A stretch of DNA of 40,916 bases from Methylomonas sp. Its GTDB lineage: Bacteria > Pseudomonadota > Gammaproteobacteria > Methylococcales > Methylomonadaceae. This document shows, in pieces, positions 8,766-16,477 of the stretch. Where the stretch lies: positions 73,009 through 113,924 of the forward strand of contig NZ_JALOBS010000017.1 in assembly GCF_023228165.1 (NCBI RefSeq), given 5' to 3'. The translations under genes and the position numbers were made by a program. The notes under the pieces are model-generated. The model was not told the DNA's origin, made no database searches, and saw nothing but the letters and a program-made list of their open reading frames with translations. Positions within the stretch are counted from its first letter, which is position 1. Each line of letters opens with the position of its first letter.

Positions 8766-9461
8766 ATGGCAAGCTTGGTTCAAATCATGTGCAACAATAT
8801 TGACCCTCTTTTAGACGCGATCATGTTAAACATGAAACGCCCGCTATGCATTCCGGAATCGCTTAAAACGCTGTTTCGCATGCGTGCAGTTTCGTGCGAA
8901 ATGAAAAACGCCGTCGACAATTTTCTCTTGGTGAATAAAGCGCAAATCTTCGCCGCGGTTTCTGAATGCGTTCGTTTTTGGTCTCAGCATTCCGAAGTCG
9001 AAGCATTTCAGTGCGTGATTGCTGATGAGTTAACGACGAATGGACTCTTTCTGCCATCACCGCAAAATTTCGCGCGGCTGATGCACAAAGGAAATTTGTC
9101 AATGAGGCAAATTAAATGGTATCTCGATACTATTTTCGATGAAGAAGAAGCATGTGTGTTTGGTATCGCATACGGCATTTTGGCAATGCCGAAGTTCGCG
9201 AATATTGATATTGGCGATGAAACGACTCAGAACTCATTACTCGATATTTTATATGAGTTATTGGCATACGGCGAACCGGGGCTTAAATTCGTTGATTGGG
9301 ACGATTTCATGCCGGTCTTTATCGCTGCAGATAAAATATCGAAAGTAACGCAATATGGACGTGGTGTTGGTATCGATTCTAAAATCACCCGTCTTTTCGA
9401 TTTGGCTCTTTTGAAGAAACCGCTCGCGAAAGTGATATTCGAACGGCAACAATCGCCATAG
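8766..9461 (+). CDS. F-box-like family protein, copy 3
   Basis: 231 aa from the first ATG (8766); upstream in-frame codons start only from TTG at 8691. The N terminus is MASLVQIMCNNIDPLLDAIM, shared with copies 2 and 4. The F-box-like segment is PESLKTLFRMRAVSCEMKNAV (about residues 35-55). Later landmarks are LPSPQNFARL, YLDTIFDEEEACVFG, ILAMPKFANI and WDDFMPVFIAAD. Compared with copy 4 it lacks the last 30 or so residues and ends shortly after LLKKPLAKVIFE. It is closest to copies 2 and 4, consistent with recent tandem duplication including the roughly 60-nt leader. The ubiquitin-ligase adaptor role is an inference. Confidence 0.8.
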   Translation: MASLVQIMCNNIDPLLDAIMLNMKRPLCIPESLKTLFRMRAVSCEMKNAVDNFLLVNKAQIFAAVSECVRFWSQHSEVEAFQCVIADELTTNGLFLPSPQNFARLMHKGNLSMRQIKWYLDTIFDEEEACVFGIAYGILAMPKFANIDIGDETTQNSLLDILYELLAYGEPGLKFVDWDDFMPVFIAADKISKVTQYGRGVGIDSKITRLFDLALLKKPLAKVIFERQQSP

Positions 9462-9476
9462 GAGTGTTGTTTAATA

Positions 9477-9483
9477 TTTTTTT
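9477..9483 (+). terminator. T7 run after copy 3
   Basis: Seven T, 15 nt after the stop at 9461, followed by GAAATTC...ATAGAATCAACGAA, the same leader that precedes the other copies. Confidence 0.5.
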
Positions 9484-9521
9484 GAAATTCGCGCCAATAG
9501 AATCAACGAATACGCCACTAA

Positions 9522-10361
9522 ATGGAAACGACAGATGCGAATTCCTGCTTGGTTCAAAACATGTGTAATAATCTCGACCCATTATTCGAGGCGATTATGG
9601 GAAACGCTGAAAATCCGCAACATCCAGCGGATTGGCTCAGAACACTGTTTTGCATGCGCGCAGTTTCGCGTGAATTGAAACTCGCTGTTGATGAATTCTT
9701 CTTGAGGAACAAAGTGCTGATTTTTGCAGCGATTTCAGACGTGATTGCATCTCGGAGCAATAAATGTACCGTTGAAAAATTTCAACATGCCAGTGCCGTG
9801 GAGATTGCAACCGAAAGACTCTTTTTGCCCGCTCCACAGAATTTCGCGAGATTATTGTTTGCTGATTGTGTGCCGAGTCCGCAGATAAGATATTATCTCG
9901 AAATTATATTCTGCGAAGATGCTGTATGCGTATATGGCATGATGTATGGAATTTTGACATTATCAAAATTCGCGAATATTAGTGATGCCGATGAACCAAC
10001 GCAACTTTCGGTTCTCAATATTTTGCTGAGTGTCTTCTTCGCTTATGATGACAAGAGTCTTAAACTCGTAGCTTGGGATGATTTTCTTCCGGCATTTATT
10101 GCAGCAAATAGTGCCACGGATAGTGTAGATTATGATAACGCAATTGTATTTTATCTTCTGCATCTTATAGAAAAGTCTCTTTTGAAACAACCGGTTGGCG
10201 CGTTGATAGCACTTTGCGAAAATAGTTACGAACAGTTAATCAAATTATGGAAATCCACCGCTAATAATATTGATTCGCATCACAACACTGACTCTATAAA
10301 GTTGAGCACAATTTGTGCGGCATTTATGGGGGCTGCTAAAATTCTTGAACCAAAGGAATAG
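9522..10361 (+). CDS. F-box-like family protein, copy 4
   Basis: 279 aa, the fullest copy of the closely related trio. The start METTDANSCLVQNMCNN aligns with MASLVQIMCNN of copy 3. The F-box-like segment is DWLRTLFCMRAVSRELKLAV (about residues 38-57). The family landmarks follow in order: LPAPQNFARLL, YLEIIFCEDAVCVYG, ILTLSKFANISDADE, WDDFLPAFIAA, KSLLKQPVGALI. The C-terminal helix (ANNIDSHHNTDSIKLSTICA) matches the end of copy 1 (KIMNKHYDFHQVKQIMTAFA), which supports common ancestry of all four. The domain beyond the F-box may be the substrate-binding part. No element is inserted in this copy. Confidence 0.85.
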   Translation: METTDANSCLVQNMCNNLDPLFEAIMGNAENPQHPADWLRTLFCMRAVSRELKLAVDEFFLRNKVLIFAAISDVIASRSNKCTVEKFQHASAVEIATERLFLPAPQNFARLLFADCVPSPQIRYYLEIIFCEDAVCVYGMMYGILTLSKFANISDADEPTQLSVLNILLSVFFAYDDKSLKLVAWDDFLPAFIAANSATDSVDYDNAIVFYLLHLIEKSLLKQPVGALIALCENSYEQLIKLWKSTANNIDSHHNTDSIKLSTICAAFMGAAKILEPKE

Positions 10362-10382
10362 TGAATAATTTGTGAAGTCTTC

Positions 10383-10389
10383 TTTTTTT
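10383..10389 (+). terminator. T7 run after copy 4
   Basis: Seven T on the coding strand, 21 nt after the stop at 10361, followed by GAAATCC and a short leader to the next ATG at 10438. Confidence 0.5.
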
Positions 10390-10437
10390 GAAATCCGGAA
10401 TCCTGCGAGTTATATAGCCATCACGCGCGAGTCGCAA

Positions 10438-10782
10438 ATGCCAAAAAAAGACCCTTATGCTTGTAAATTTTCAACATGCACAACCGCTGCATCATTCGGA
10501 TATATTGGCGGAAAACGCGAATTTTGCAGCAGGCATAAAAAATCAGGAATGATTAACGTCGTTCATCCTCGCCCGCGAGGATATAGGAAAACGCGGCAAT
10601 GCCGCGATATTCCGAAAGAAACTTCGGCACAGCCGTCGGGGCTTTGCCTAATTCCAAATTCACGCAAAGTAAATACGCCACATACGAAATTACAAACGCC
10701 GATTCTGCGTATCGGCATAATGACAAAGCAACAATGCAAAACAATCATCGCAATTCTGCGCAAATGGAAAAATGCCGCGTAG
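10438..10782 (+). CDS. EsV-1-7-type Cys/His motif protein
   Basis: 114 aa from the first ATG (10438). One zinc-binding-type motif is clear: C9-x4-C14-x15-C30-x2-H33, then KKSGMINV, with 'FGYIGGK' in the middle. This is the pattern of the EsV-1-7 repeat (C-x4-C, 'yg..g', C-x2-H, 'gM..v'), first described in Ectocarpus virus EsV-1 and its host's IMMEDIATE UPRIGHT protein, and widespread in giant viruses. The remainder is basic and probably disordered, ending in a Lys/Arg-rich helix (TIIAILRKWKNAA). The same C-x4-C-x15-C-x2-H spacing occurs in the gene at 22116-23729. Function unknown; nucleic-acid or protein binding is likely. Confidence 0.75.
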   Translation: MPKKDPYACKFSTCTTAASFGYIGGKREFCSRHKKSGMINVVHPRPRGYRKTRQCRDIPKETSAQPSGLCLIPNSRKVNTPHTKLQTPILRIGIMTKQQCKTIIAILRKWKNAA

Positions 10783-10795
10783 TGCGCGTCAATTC

Positions 10796-10802
10796 TTTTT
10801 TT
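10796..10802 (+). terminator. T7 run after EsV-1-7-type gene
   Basis: Seven T, 13 nt after the stop at 10782 and just before the convergent gene on -. Confidence 0.45.
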
Positions 10803-10814
10803 ATCCGCAGCGTG

Positions 10815-11234
10815 CTAATGCTTCAATCCCCATTCCACGAGAAAATCGCGGAAGATATTGGTCCATACTTCATCCCCGCGAACGCGCGCGATGAAATCCC
10901 AAAGCATATCACGATTTGTATCGAGAAAGCGAGCGGCAACATCTTCATCGTGTTTTAATAAGAAAAAGAAAATCCACATGAATACATCCAGATGCTCAGA
11001 GAATATAGAAATATTATCAACATTTACCATCTCTTCTGCAAGATTCGCGAGACAACACTCTACATTCATTTTTGTCTCAGTCAACCAAACTTCAACAAAA
11101 AGAAGCCGAAATAATTCATGTTTCGCGTGGAATGCCTGCCGTAACTCCGCAAATGCAGCGATTTTCGCGCGCCATTCGCCGCGAATGTCGAATTGCATTC
11201 GCGTGCGAATTGCTTCGCGAATTGCGCTATCCAT
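10815..11234 (-). CDS. Unknown small helical protein
   Basis: 139 aa from the ATG at 11234. Almost entirely helical by pattern, with mixed charge (SAIREAIRTRMQFDIRGEWRAK) and a hydrophobic/aromatic middle (HLDVFMWIFFFLLKHDEDVA) that is probably a buried helix and not a membrane span, since charges flank it closely. No recognised motif. It diverges from the RNA polymerase subunit gene across 71 nt and converges with the EsV-1-7-type gene. An ORF on + (10858-11373) covers the same bases, but the - frame has the better start and normal composition. Confidence 0.6.
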   Translation of the reverse strand: MDSAIREAIRTRMQFDIRGEWRAKIAAFAELRQAFHAKHELFRLLFVEVWLTETKMNVECCLANLAEEMVNVDNISIFSEHLDVFMWIFFFLLKHDEDVAARFLDTNRDMLWDFIARVRGDEVWTNIFRDFLVEWGLKH

Positions 11235-11295
11235 TTGCTGCTATATTTTGATTTCGCGACGAAATCCGCCCTTTCAAAATTTGAATGGCGCATCA

Positions 11296-11303
11296 TATAT
11301 AAA
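11296..11303 (+). promoter_or_regulatory. TATA-like box before Rpb3-11
   Basis: CATATATAAATA immediately precedes the ATG at 11306. Such a short distance implies a very short 5' leader, as in ASFV late genes whose transcripts begin at a TATA-like initiator. Confidence 0.5.
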
Positions 11304-11305
11304 TA

Positions 11306-12379
11306 ATGGCTACTCCTGCAGCTTCTCGCCCTTCAAAATCGGCAAAAGGTACGCCACAATCCGCGGTTTATAACCTGCAAAACCCTATAGTCGAGAAATT
11401 CGAAGACCATGAAATAGTCCCTCATTGTTCGCCTGAATTTCAGAAACTCTTACCAACGGTGTTCAATGTTCATCAATGTTCGCTAATTATTCGCGGAATA
11501 AATCAAGGAATAGCCAATGCAATTCGCCGCGCTATTTCTTGCGAGTTAATACTTAAACAACTCAAAATGGAAGAATTCGTCACTAACGACCGCTTTCTTC
11601 AGCGCGATTTAATCCTAAAACGAATCGCACTTATTCCTATTAATCAATCGATTCATCTCGGTGCGCGATTCGAATTATCAGCGGAAAATCCAGACAAGAG
11701 CATTCCTCTCGATATTAAATCTGCTGCGCTTGTCCAATCTGGTAGTGATACGAAAACTCGCCAGTTTAATGAAACTTTCACGCTATTCACTCTTGCGCCA
11801 AAGAAAAGTGCGAAAATGAATGCGATTGTGGTAGAAGCGCCTCAATCGTCGACAGACCCGGCTGATACACCGCCGAGCGTTGCATTTCGCGGGACTGCAA
11901 TTCCTCTCGACCAACGCCCAATTGACCAATTCGCGCCGAACGAAAAAGAGCCGCATTTGCCATACAACGATACTGCAGTTTATTTGAAATCATCAAGTTT
12001 GAGTTTTCCGCATGATTTTCTTATTAAATTTGGCACAAACGGCAATATTCGAACGGCAGATTTGCTGAAAATGACGCTCTCTTCTATTGTTTCGCGTTTG
12101 GAGCGTACTGCAAAACTAATTCCGCAGACGATTAACACTGGCGAAGTAAGTGTGTTGGCAATCCCAAATGAAACGAATACTATCGGCGGCATAATTCGTT
12201 GTGGGATTTTCACGCGATATCCGGATATCGATTTTGCTTGTGATTGCGATGATACGCAAACTCGCGCAATTCTCATCAAAATTCTCGATAAGATGCCGCT
12301 GGAACAGCAAAAAGTAATGATTGGCGAAGTACTCAATGATGCGATTACGTCGCTGAAGAAAATCAGTGAGAAAATTTAA
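11306..12379 (+). CDS. RNA polymerase Rpb3-Rpb11 fusion subunit
   Basis: 357 aa, a subunit of the viral DNA-dependent RNA polymerase that would seed its assembly platform. The D-domain signature is at residues 60-112: LIIRGINQGIANAIRRAISCE, then LILKRIALIPI, matching the Rpb3/alpha pattern 'ANalRR...hRiglIPi'. A second dimerisation half typical of Rpb11/AC19 is near 235-272 (DFLIKFGTNGNIRTADLLK and SSIVSRLER). This fused arrangement and length match ASFV H359R (359 aa). A disordered stretch, 'VEAPQSSTDPADTPPS', interrupts the middle. A TATA box sits right before the ATG and a T7 run follows. No palindromic element is inserted. Confidence 0.88.
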   Translation: MATPAASRPSKSAKGTPQSAVYNLQNPIVEKFEDHEIVPHCSPEFQKLLPTVFNVHQCSLIIRGINQGIANAIRRAISCELILKQLKMEEFVTNDRFLQRDLILKRIALIPINQSIHLGARFELSAENPDKSIPLDIKSAALVQSGSDTKTRQFNETFTLFTLAPKKSAKMNAIVVEAPQSSTDPADTPPSVAFRGTAIPLDQRPIDQFAPNEKEPHLPYNDTAVYLKSSSLSFPHDFLIKFGTNGNIRTADLLKMTLSSIVSRLERTAKLIPQTINTGEVSVLAIPNETNTIGGIIRCGIFTRYPDIDFACDCDDTQTRAILIKILDKMPLEQQKVMIGEVLNDAITSLKKISEKI

Positions 12380-12401
12380 TGCGATTGGTGCGCAAAATTA
12401 A

Positions 12402-12408
12402 TTTTTTT
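12402..12408 (+). terminator. T7 run after Rpb3-11
   Basis: Seven T, 23 nt after the stop at 12379 and 25 nt before the next TATA-like box. Confidence 0.5.
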
Positions 12409-12432
12409 CACTAAAAGATTGCTTTCTTTGAA

Positions 12433-12440
12433 TATATAAA
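12433..12440 (+). promoter_or_regulatory. TATA-like box
   Basis: GAATATATAAAAA abuts the ATG at 12443. Confidence 0.5.
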
Positions 12441-12442
12441 AA

Positions 12443-13174
12443 ATGGCAGTATCTGGCAATAATTTCGCATATTTGTTGATTCAAGAAACAGAAAATTCCA
12501 AGAAGATTCTCCAATTTGTTCAGGAGAACCGCGAGCAATTTATTCGCGCAGCGTTTCAAATTCGCATATTGCGCGAGTTTGATGATGCGTTACTTACGAG
12601 ATTTAATATTACGCGATTGCCTGCGTTGATTTTGAGCAATGGCAGTGTTGTGGTTGGCTTTGCGGCGATTTCCGAAGCATTACGTGGTGCAACTGGGCTA
12701 CATTCGCCATATGCGATAAATATGCAATCATATCAAGATAGATGCATGTACGCAAAAGATGACGATGATTTGTCCGAAGACGCTGATGAAAAGCGCACGG
12801 AAATGTATCAAAAGAAAATACGCCAACTTAATAGTCGCCGCGGTTGTGTAATGCCGCCGGACGGTGCGCCCGCTGCTGATGTCGCTCGGCAGAGCCTCGA
12901 CGCATCCGGCGGTGCCGCAAATGCGCCACGCGCACAGGGCGAAATTGCGAATGCTCGGCAAAGCCTTGACGCAGTTCCTCGGAATGTCCGAAAGCCAACT
13001 CATGTGGAAGAAATTCCAGCTGCTCCAGCTGCTCCAGCAGCACGCGCTGCTCCCACGGCGCCTCCACGTGGAGGCAGAGGAGCACCCAGAGGCGCGCCGA
13101 AATCATTCGAAGATGGAGAACGCCTCTGGTTAGAAAATACCGTACACGGCGGCGATAGTACATTTACAATATAA
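12443..13174 (+). CDS. Thioredoxin-fold-like protein with proline-rich tail
   Basis: 243 aa. Residues 1-85 look like a thioredoxin fold: beta strand FAYLLIQET, helix KKILQFVQENREQF, then FNITRLPALILSNGSVVVGF, where LPALI is the cis-proline loop and 'G.vv.G' the following hairpin. The CxxC expected after the first strand is absent (ETENSKK), so it is probably redox-inactive and structural. An acidic stretch follows (DDDDLSEDADE), then two in-frame palindromic fragments (ARQSLDASGG, ARQSLDAVPR), an Ala/Pro tract and an RGG-like patch (RGGRGAPRGAP). The end, FEDGERLWLENTVHGG, looks ordered. It heads a short series of + genes at 12.4-16.5 kb spaced by 50-90 nt. Confidence 0.7.
   Translation: MAVSGNNFAYLLIQETENSKKILQFVQENREQFIRAAFQIRILREFDDALLTRFNITRLPALILSNGSVVVGFAAISEALRGATGLHSPYAINMQSYQDRCMYAKDDDDLSEDADEKRTEMYQKKIRQLNSRRGCVMPPDGAPAADVARQSLDASGGAANAPRAQGEIANARQSLDAVPRNVRKPTHVEEIPAAPAAPAARAAPTAPPRGGRGAPRGAPKSFEDGERLWLENTVHGGDSTFTI
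12884..12914. repeat. Palindromic element fragment (in-frame)
   Basis: GCTCGGCAGAGCCTCGACGC followed by ATCCGGCGGTG; it encodes ARQSLDASGG. The same peptide appears in the transmembrane zinc protein at 26387-27421, from another copy in the same frame. Confidence 0.75.
12953..12975. repeat. Palindromic element fragment (in-frame)
   Basis: GCTCGGCAAAGCCTTGACGC, a half unit 70 nt from the previous one, in the same frame (ARQSLDA). Confidence 0.7.
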
Positions 13175-13219
13175 TGCGAGAAAATAACATGGCATATTAA
13201 AAATAATTATCCTCCACCA

Positions 13220-13226
13220 TATAAAA
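13220..13226 (+). promoter_or_regulatory. TATA-like box
   Basis: CCATATAAAA abuts the ATG at 13227. Confidence 0.5.
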
Positions 13227-13676
13227 ATGGCAGCGAAACCACCATCCGCGGCATCAGAATTCTGTAATCGCATATCACGGATTTTCATCTTGATTGGCAA
13301 ACAACTCGAAACCGAAGAAGACAAAGCGCTCCTGGATGACATTAAGCGAAAATATCAGTTTTTTAGAGATACTGCCGGCGTTGAAAGTGTGATGGATGAA
13401 GCCGGAGAAGCACTTTTATCTTTCGATGAGCAGATAGCAAACCGCAATGAAGAGTTTTTCGCTAAATGCAAATTAGGTGAAGTTATCACAAATAAGAATC
13501 GAAAGAGAATCGCCGAAAACGCGGGAATTTGTGGAACTTCACCGGAAAAAATGTTTGCAAAAATGCAGTCTCGCGCTGCGGTTGTATTGGATGCACAAAC
13601 AAAATCGAAGATTTTCGATTTGGCAGAAGAGTTACTGCAAATTTACGCGCAGAGCGAACTTGCGAAAAATAAGTGA
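13227..13676 (+). CDS. Unknown helical protein
   Basis: 149 aa, acidic and helical throughout, probably a small coiled or bundled protein: ISRIFILIGKQLETEEDKALL, KYQFFRDTAGVESVMDEAGE, FDLAEELLQIYAQSELAKNK. No catalytic motif or membrane segment is visible. The phrase FFRDTAG resembles YFRETAG in the C-terminal half of the next gene (13764-15035), so the two may share a helical module; this is weak. They are adjacent and co-oriented with matching TATA-type starts, which suggests co-regulation. Function unknown; a virion component is possible. Confidence 0.7.
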   Translation: MAAKPPSAASEFCNRISRIFILIGKQLETEEDKALLDDIKRKYQFFRDTAGVESVMDEAGEALLSFDEQIANRNEEFFAKCKLGEVITNKNRKRIAENAGICGTSPEKMFAKMQSRAAVVLDAQTKSKIFDLAEELLQIYAQSELAKNK

Positions 13677-13750
13677 AAATCGCGAATCGCACTTCGCGCT
13701 TCTTTTTTGCGCGAATGATTGTCGTTTTGGAGGAAACAGCGAAATGAAAA

Positions 13751-13760
13751 TATATATTAA
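13751..13760 (+). promoter_or_regulatory. TATA-like box
   Basis: TATATATTAA ends 3 nt before the ATG at 13764. It supports this start over any upstream ATG. Confidence 0.5.
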
Positions 13761-13763
13761 TCG

Positions 13764-15035
13764 ATGGCGGCGGTCAAAATCAAGCAGAAGAAAGTGCATC
13801 TCGCGGAATCCAATGATGAGCAGAAGTTAGCAGGCATGTTCGATAAAGTCCTCAACAGTGAAATCGGCGATGTTAAAGTCTCTTATCCGCGCTATCTGCG
13901 GCTCTGCGAGCTCATAGCGCGCATTTCGAAGGTTATCAGTCTTTTCTCGCAAAGCAATATTTTCGCGAATTTCGCATCGGCGCGCAAAGATTTGCTGAAA
14001 TTTTTAGACAACATCAGCGAGTTTCAGTCAACGCATCTTTTCTTTCGCGCAGCAGAACAGCCGATCACGGATATAGCCGCTGCAACGCAGTTTACATTGA
14101 CGCCAGAAGAGACAAAAATCTTTACGCGTATATATCCTGAAATTCGCGAAAAAGGCGTCGTCAGAATGCTCATCATTACTTGCGACCGCATTGTCGCATA
14201 TAAGACGTATCTTTCAAATCCGGAATCTCTGAACGGCATATTTCTTGAGAACATGTCCGAACGCGGATTTCACCCATTCGCGTTTTGCGAATTCAATATT
14301 CGCGATGCGTATTTGAGCGGCTCAGAAGAAGAGAAGAAACTAATCTTATTTACTTTACATAAGCTTCTTATGCTCACTGGCATTCTGTATGGAGAATTAT
14401 CATCGCCGGATATTTGCGTTGATGACCTCGCGAGTACTATTCTCGAATGTGTGGAGAAATTGTCTAAAGTGCCAAAATTGAGCCGCTGCAGAAAGGCATT
14501 CCAGAAGATTTTACAAGGAACAGATATGCTGAAGCAGAACTTTGGCGAATACTACAAAGATTACATACAAACGCGCACTCAATCTACTATTTTTGAGAGT
14601 TTTATTTCGGATGTAGCAAAGAAAAACGCAGAAGAAAGTGACCCAGAATTATCCATGCAATTCAAGAGGATAGTTGAATACTTCCGCGAAACAGCCGGCG
14701 CGAAAGTCGCCGAAAATAAAAGCCTGAAATTTCTCTTTGATTCAGTCGAGGACAAATTTAAGGTGCTGGATAAACAGACGACAAACACTGCACAAGTGAA
14801 AGAAGTCGCGAAAGAAGCGCGCCAAATGCTCGCGCCATCTGAAGGCGGCAAATTGGAGCCAGAACTGGCTGCTGAAGATGAACATTCGCGCGGCGACTCC
14901 GCCGAGCACGCCGAAGGCGCGACCGCAATGCGGGAGCAAAAAATTGACGATGCGAAACTTGATGAAATGATTCAGGCGCGCATCGATGAGCTCATGAAAG
15001 CGATGAAGCCGCCAACAAGCGGCGACGCGAAATAA
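13764..15035 (+). CDS. Unknown 423-aa helical protein
   Basis: Mostly helical, with a hydrophobic N-terminal region (YLRLCELIARISKVISLF, NIFANFASARKDLLKFLDNI), a central region with ordered-looking segments (EIREKGVVRMLIITCDRIVA, FHPFAFCEFNIRDAYL, KLLMLTGILYGEL), a linker, and a charged C-terminal helix (LDEMIQARIDELMKAMKPP). No enzyme motif, zinc knuckle or membrane span is evident. A palindromic element of the 'B' variant (14901-14937) is inserted in frame before the last helix and encodes HAEGATAMREQ. A T8 run at 15063 follows. Size, composition and position in a + cluster with membrane proteins would suit a virion protein, but this is a guess. Confidence 0.75.
   Translation: MAAVKIKQKKVHLAESNDEQKLAGMFDKVLNSEIGDVKVSYPRYLRLCELIARISKVISLFSQSNIFANFASARKDLLKFLDNISEFQSTHLFFRAAEQPITDIAAATQFTLTPEETKIFTRIYPEIREKGVVRMLIITCDRIVAYKTYLSNPESLNGIFLENMSERGFHPFAFCEFNIRDAYLSGSEEEKKLILFTLHKLLMLTGILYGELSSPDICVDDLASTILECVEKLSKVPKLSRCRKAFQKILQGTDMLKQNFGEYYKDYIQTRTQSTIFESFISDVAKKNAEESDPELSMQFKRIVEYFRETAGAKVAENKSLKFLFDSVEDKFKVLDKQTTNTAQVKEVAKEARQMLAPSEGGKLEPELAAEDEHSRGDSAEHAEGATAMREQKIDDAKLDEMIQARIDELMKAMKPPTSGDAK
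14901..14937. repeat. Palindromic element, B variant (in-frame)
   Basis: GCCGAGCACGCCGAAGGCGC then GACCGCAATGCGGGAGC. It is nearly the same as the copies at 32470, 32549 and 33183, and is translated in the same frame (HAEGATAMRE). Confidence 0.8.
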
Positions 15036-15062
15036 ATCGCCACGCGCGGCTATTTAACGCGC

Positions 15063-15070
15063 TTTTTTTT
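15063..15070 (+). terminator. T8 run
   Basis: Eight T, 27 nt after the stop at 15035. Confidence 0.5.
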
Positions 15071-15101
15071 CGTCGGGCATTATTATACGAAATCATCTGC
15101 G

Positions 15102-15680
15102 ATGGATGAAATAATCGTGTTCATATTTATCATTCTCTTGATAATCGTTATAACTGTCGCCACGCAATCGCGAAATGTACGCGATATTCCAACGGATTGC
15201 ATTTTGGATGTTGCGTTAATTGCATCAGTTGTGTTTTTGCTTTATAGGACACAAAACGCTCAGCGAAGTGGTGTCGCCGAAAGCAAGCGCGAAGTCCCGA
15301 GCGCCGATACTATTTCCGTTGCGCCAGTACTCGTAGATGATACGCAGCCAAATAACGAAGCTCGGCAGAGCCTCGACCCCGAAGCGGGAGAAGAAATATC
15401 ACCGCCCGGAAATCATGATGACGGAGAATTTCCCATGAATCCGCCGCCAAATTTGGAAACGCCTGAATATGCGGCAGACCAATTTTCATCCGACCAACTT
15501 ACTGCATCTTCTTTCGACTTAAATACGCGAATTGCCGCTGATATGAGGCGCCGTGAACGCAACAAGCGAATGATAGATGGCGCAGTTGCAATTAATGCAT
15601 CGCCGGGATTCCGCGAAATTTATCGGCAAGAATGCGATGAGTCCGAAAAGAGAATATGGTGGGAGGATGTTCTTGCTTAA
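15102..15680 (+). CDS. Membrane protein with two N-terminal TM segments
   Basis: 192 aa. Two hydrophobic spans lie near the N terminus: about residues 4-20 (IIVFIFIILLIIVITVA) and about 33-47 (CILDVALIASVVFLLY), joined by a short polar loop. The remainder is a soluble, acidic, proline-containing tail with an in-frame palindromic fragment (ARQSLDPEAGEE) and a final helix-rich part (RRRERNKRMIDGAVAINASPGF, DESEKRIWWEDV). Topology and size fit an inner-membrane virion protein. TATTATACG lies 13 nt before the ATG. Confidence 0.75.
   Translation: MDEIIVFIFIILLIIVITVATQSRNVRDIPTDCILDVALIASVVFLLYRTQNAQRSGVAESKREVPSADTISVAPVLVDDTQPNNEARQSLDPEAGEEISPPGNHDDGEFPMNPPPNLETPEYAADQFSSDQLTASSFDLNTRIAADMRRRERNKRMIDGAVAINASPGFREIYRQECDESEKRIWWEDVLA
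15360..15390. repeat. Palindromic element (in-frame)
   Basis: GCTCGGCAGAGCCTCGACCC followed by CGAAGCGGGAG. It is a single unit in the tail of the membrane-protein gene, encoding ARQSLDPEAG. Confidence 0.75.
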
Positions 15681-15722
15681 AATATCCGTTTGCTACTATT
15701 TTTCTAAATCCAGCGGAAAATC

Positions 15723-15729
15723 TTTTTTT
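15723..15729 (+). terminator. T7 run
   Basis: Seven T, 42 nt after the stop at 15680, followed directly by GATATAAAAATAG, the promoter-like box of the next gene. Confidence 0.5.
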
Positions 15730-15757
15730 GATATAAAAATAGAATCAATCAGAAAAA

Positions 15758-16477
15758 ATGCAGAACGCTGCGCAAAAGAAAGCAGTTTTGATTGTCGAAA
15801 ATTCGCCAGATGCGAGAAGATTAGAATTATTGCGTAAATTGGGCATTTCGCGAACACCTCAGCCGTATCGCGCCGTGGCGAGCCAATCATCGGCGGCGAT
15901 ATTGCCGAAAACTAATCCGCCAGCGAAAATTATTCCGCCGGCGAGTGTTGCTATAATTCCCAAGCCGCTGCCCGTTGTGCCTGTAGTTATTGCAAAAGAA
16001 ATCGTATCACCGCCCGTTGTGCCGGTAGTCGCAAAAGAAATAACACCACAGAAGCCAATTGCCGCGGCAATTATTCCACATTATAGCGAGGAATATCCTC
16101 GCGATAGCGATGAAATAATCCCGCGTGTTGCTCCAAGTGCAAAGTGCGATACCAAAGAAAAAATAGTGGTGTCAGAAATAGCAATCCCCGCGAGAATGGA
16201 GTCGCCATCTCTAATTGTCGAAAATCGCGAATTAAATGAGGTTCGTGCGGCATTACAGGCGATAACGGTCGCTACTTCTCTTGCGCCAAAAGTCATTGAA
16301 GCGGCGCGCGAAATAGTCACACCAGAGGTGCCGTGGCAGTGCCGAGTCGAAAAAAAGCAAACACCAATTGTCCCGCCGAACACGCACGCAGTGCGCGAGC
16401 CTTCGGCGAGCACTGCTGCAAGAGTGATTCTCTCGCCGAATATTTCCGCTATCGATATTGCGACATTGACTAAATAA
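15758..16477 (+). CDS. Proline/valine-rich low-complexity protein
   Basis: 239 aa. The N-terminal 40 residues look ordered (KKAVLIVENSPDARRLELLRK), then come imperfect repeats rich in Pro, Val, Ile and Ala (IIPKPLPVVPVVIAKEI, then SPPVVPVVAKEITPQKP), then a polar tail. No transmembrane span or enzyme motif. A palindromic fragment (16391-16415) is read as VREPSASTAAR. The last 8 nt overlap the 3' end of the convergent helicase gene. GATATAAAAATAG precedes the ATG. Function unknown; it may be a linker or scaffold protein. Confidence 0.65.
   Translation: MQNAAQKKAVLIVENSPDARRLELLRKLGISRTPQPYRAVASQSSAAILPKTNPPAKIIPPASVAIIPKPLPVVPVVIAKEIVSPPVVPVVAKEITPQKPIAAAIIPHYSEEYPRDSDEIIPRVAPSAKCDTKEKIVVSEIAIPARMESPSLIVENRELNEVRAALQAITVATSLAPKVIEAAREIVTPEVPWQCRVEKKQTPIVPPNTHAVREPSASTAARVILSPNISAIDIATLTK
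16391..16415. repeat. Palindromic element fragment (in-frame)
   Basis: GTGCGCGAGCCTTCGGCGAG then CACTG; a half-unit of the B variant near the 3' end of the proline-rich gene. Confidence 0.55.

Noticed and set aside
10599..10958. 119-aa + ORF overlapping the EsV-1-7-type gene and the next - gene
   Set aside because: Overlaps two better-supported genes in other frames.
13227..15035. Possible correspondence to the adjacent ASFV genes K145R and K421R
   Set aside because: Lengths (149 and 423 aa) and order are suggestive, but I see no sequence similarity that I can vouch for.
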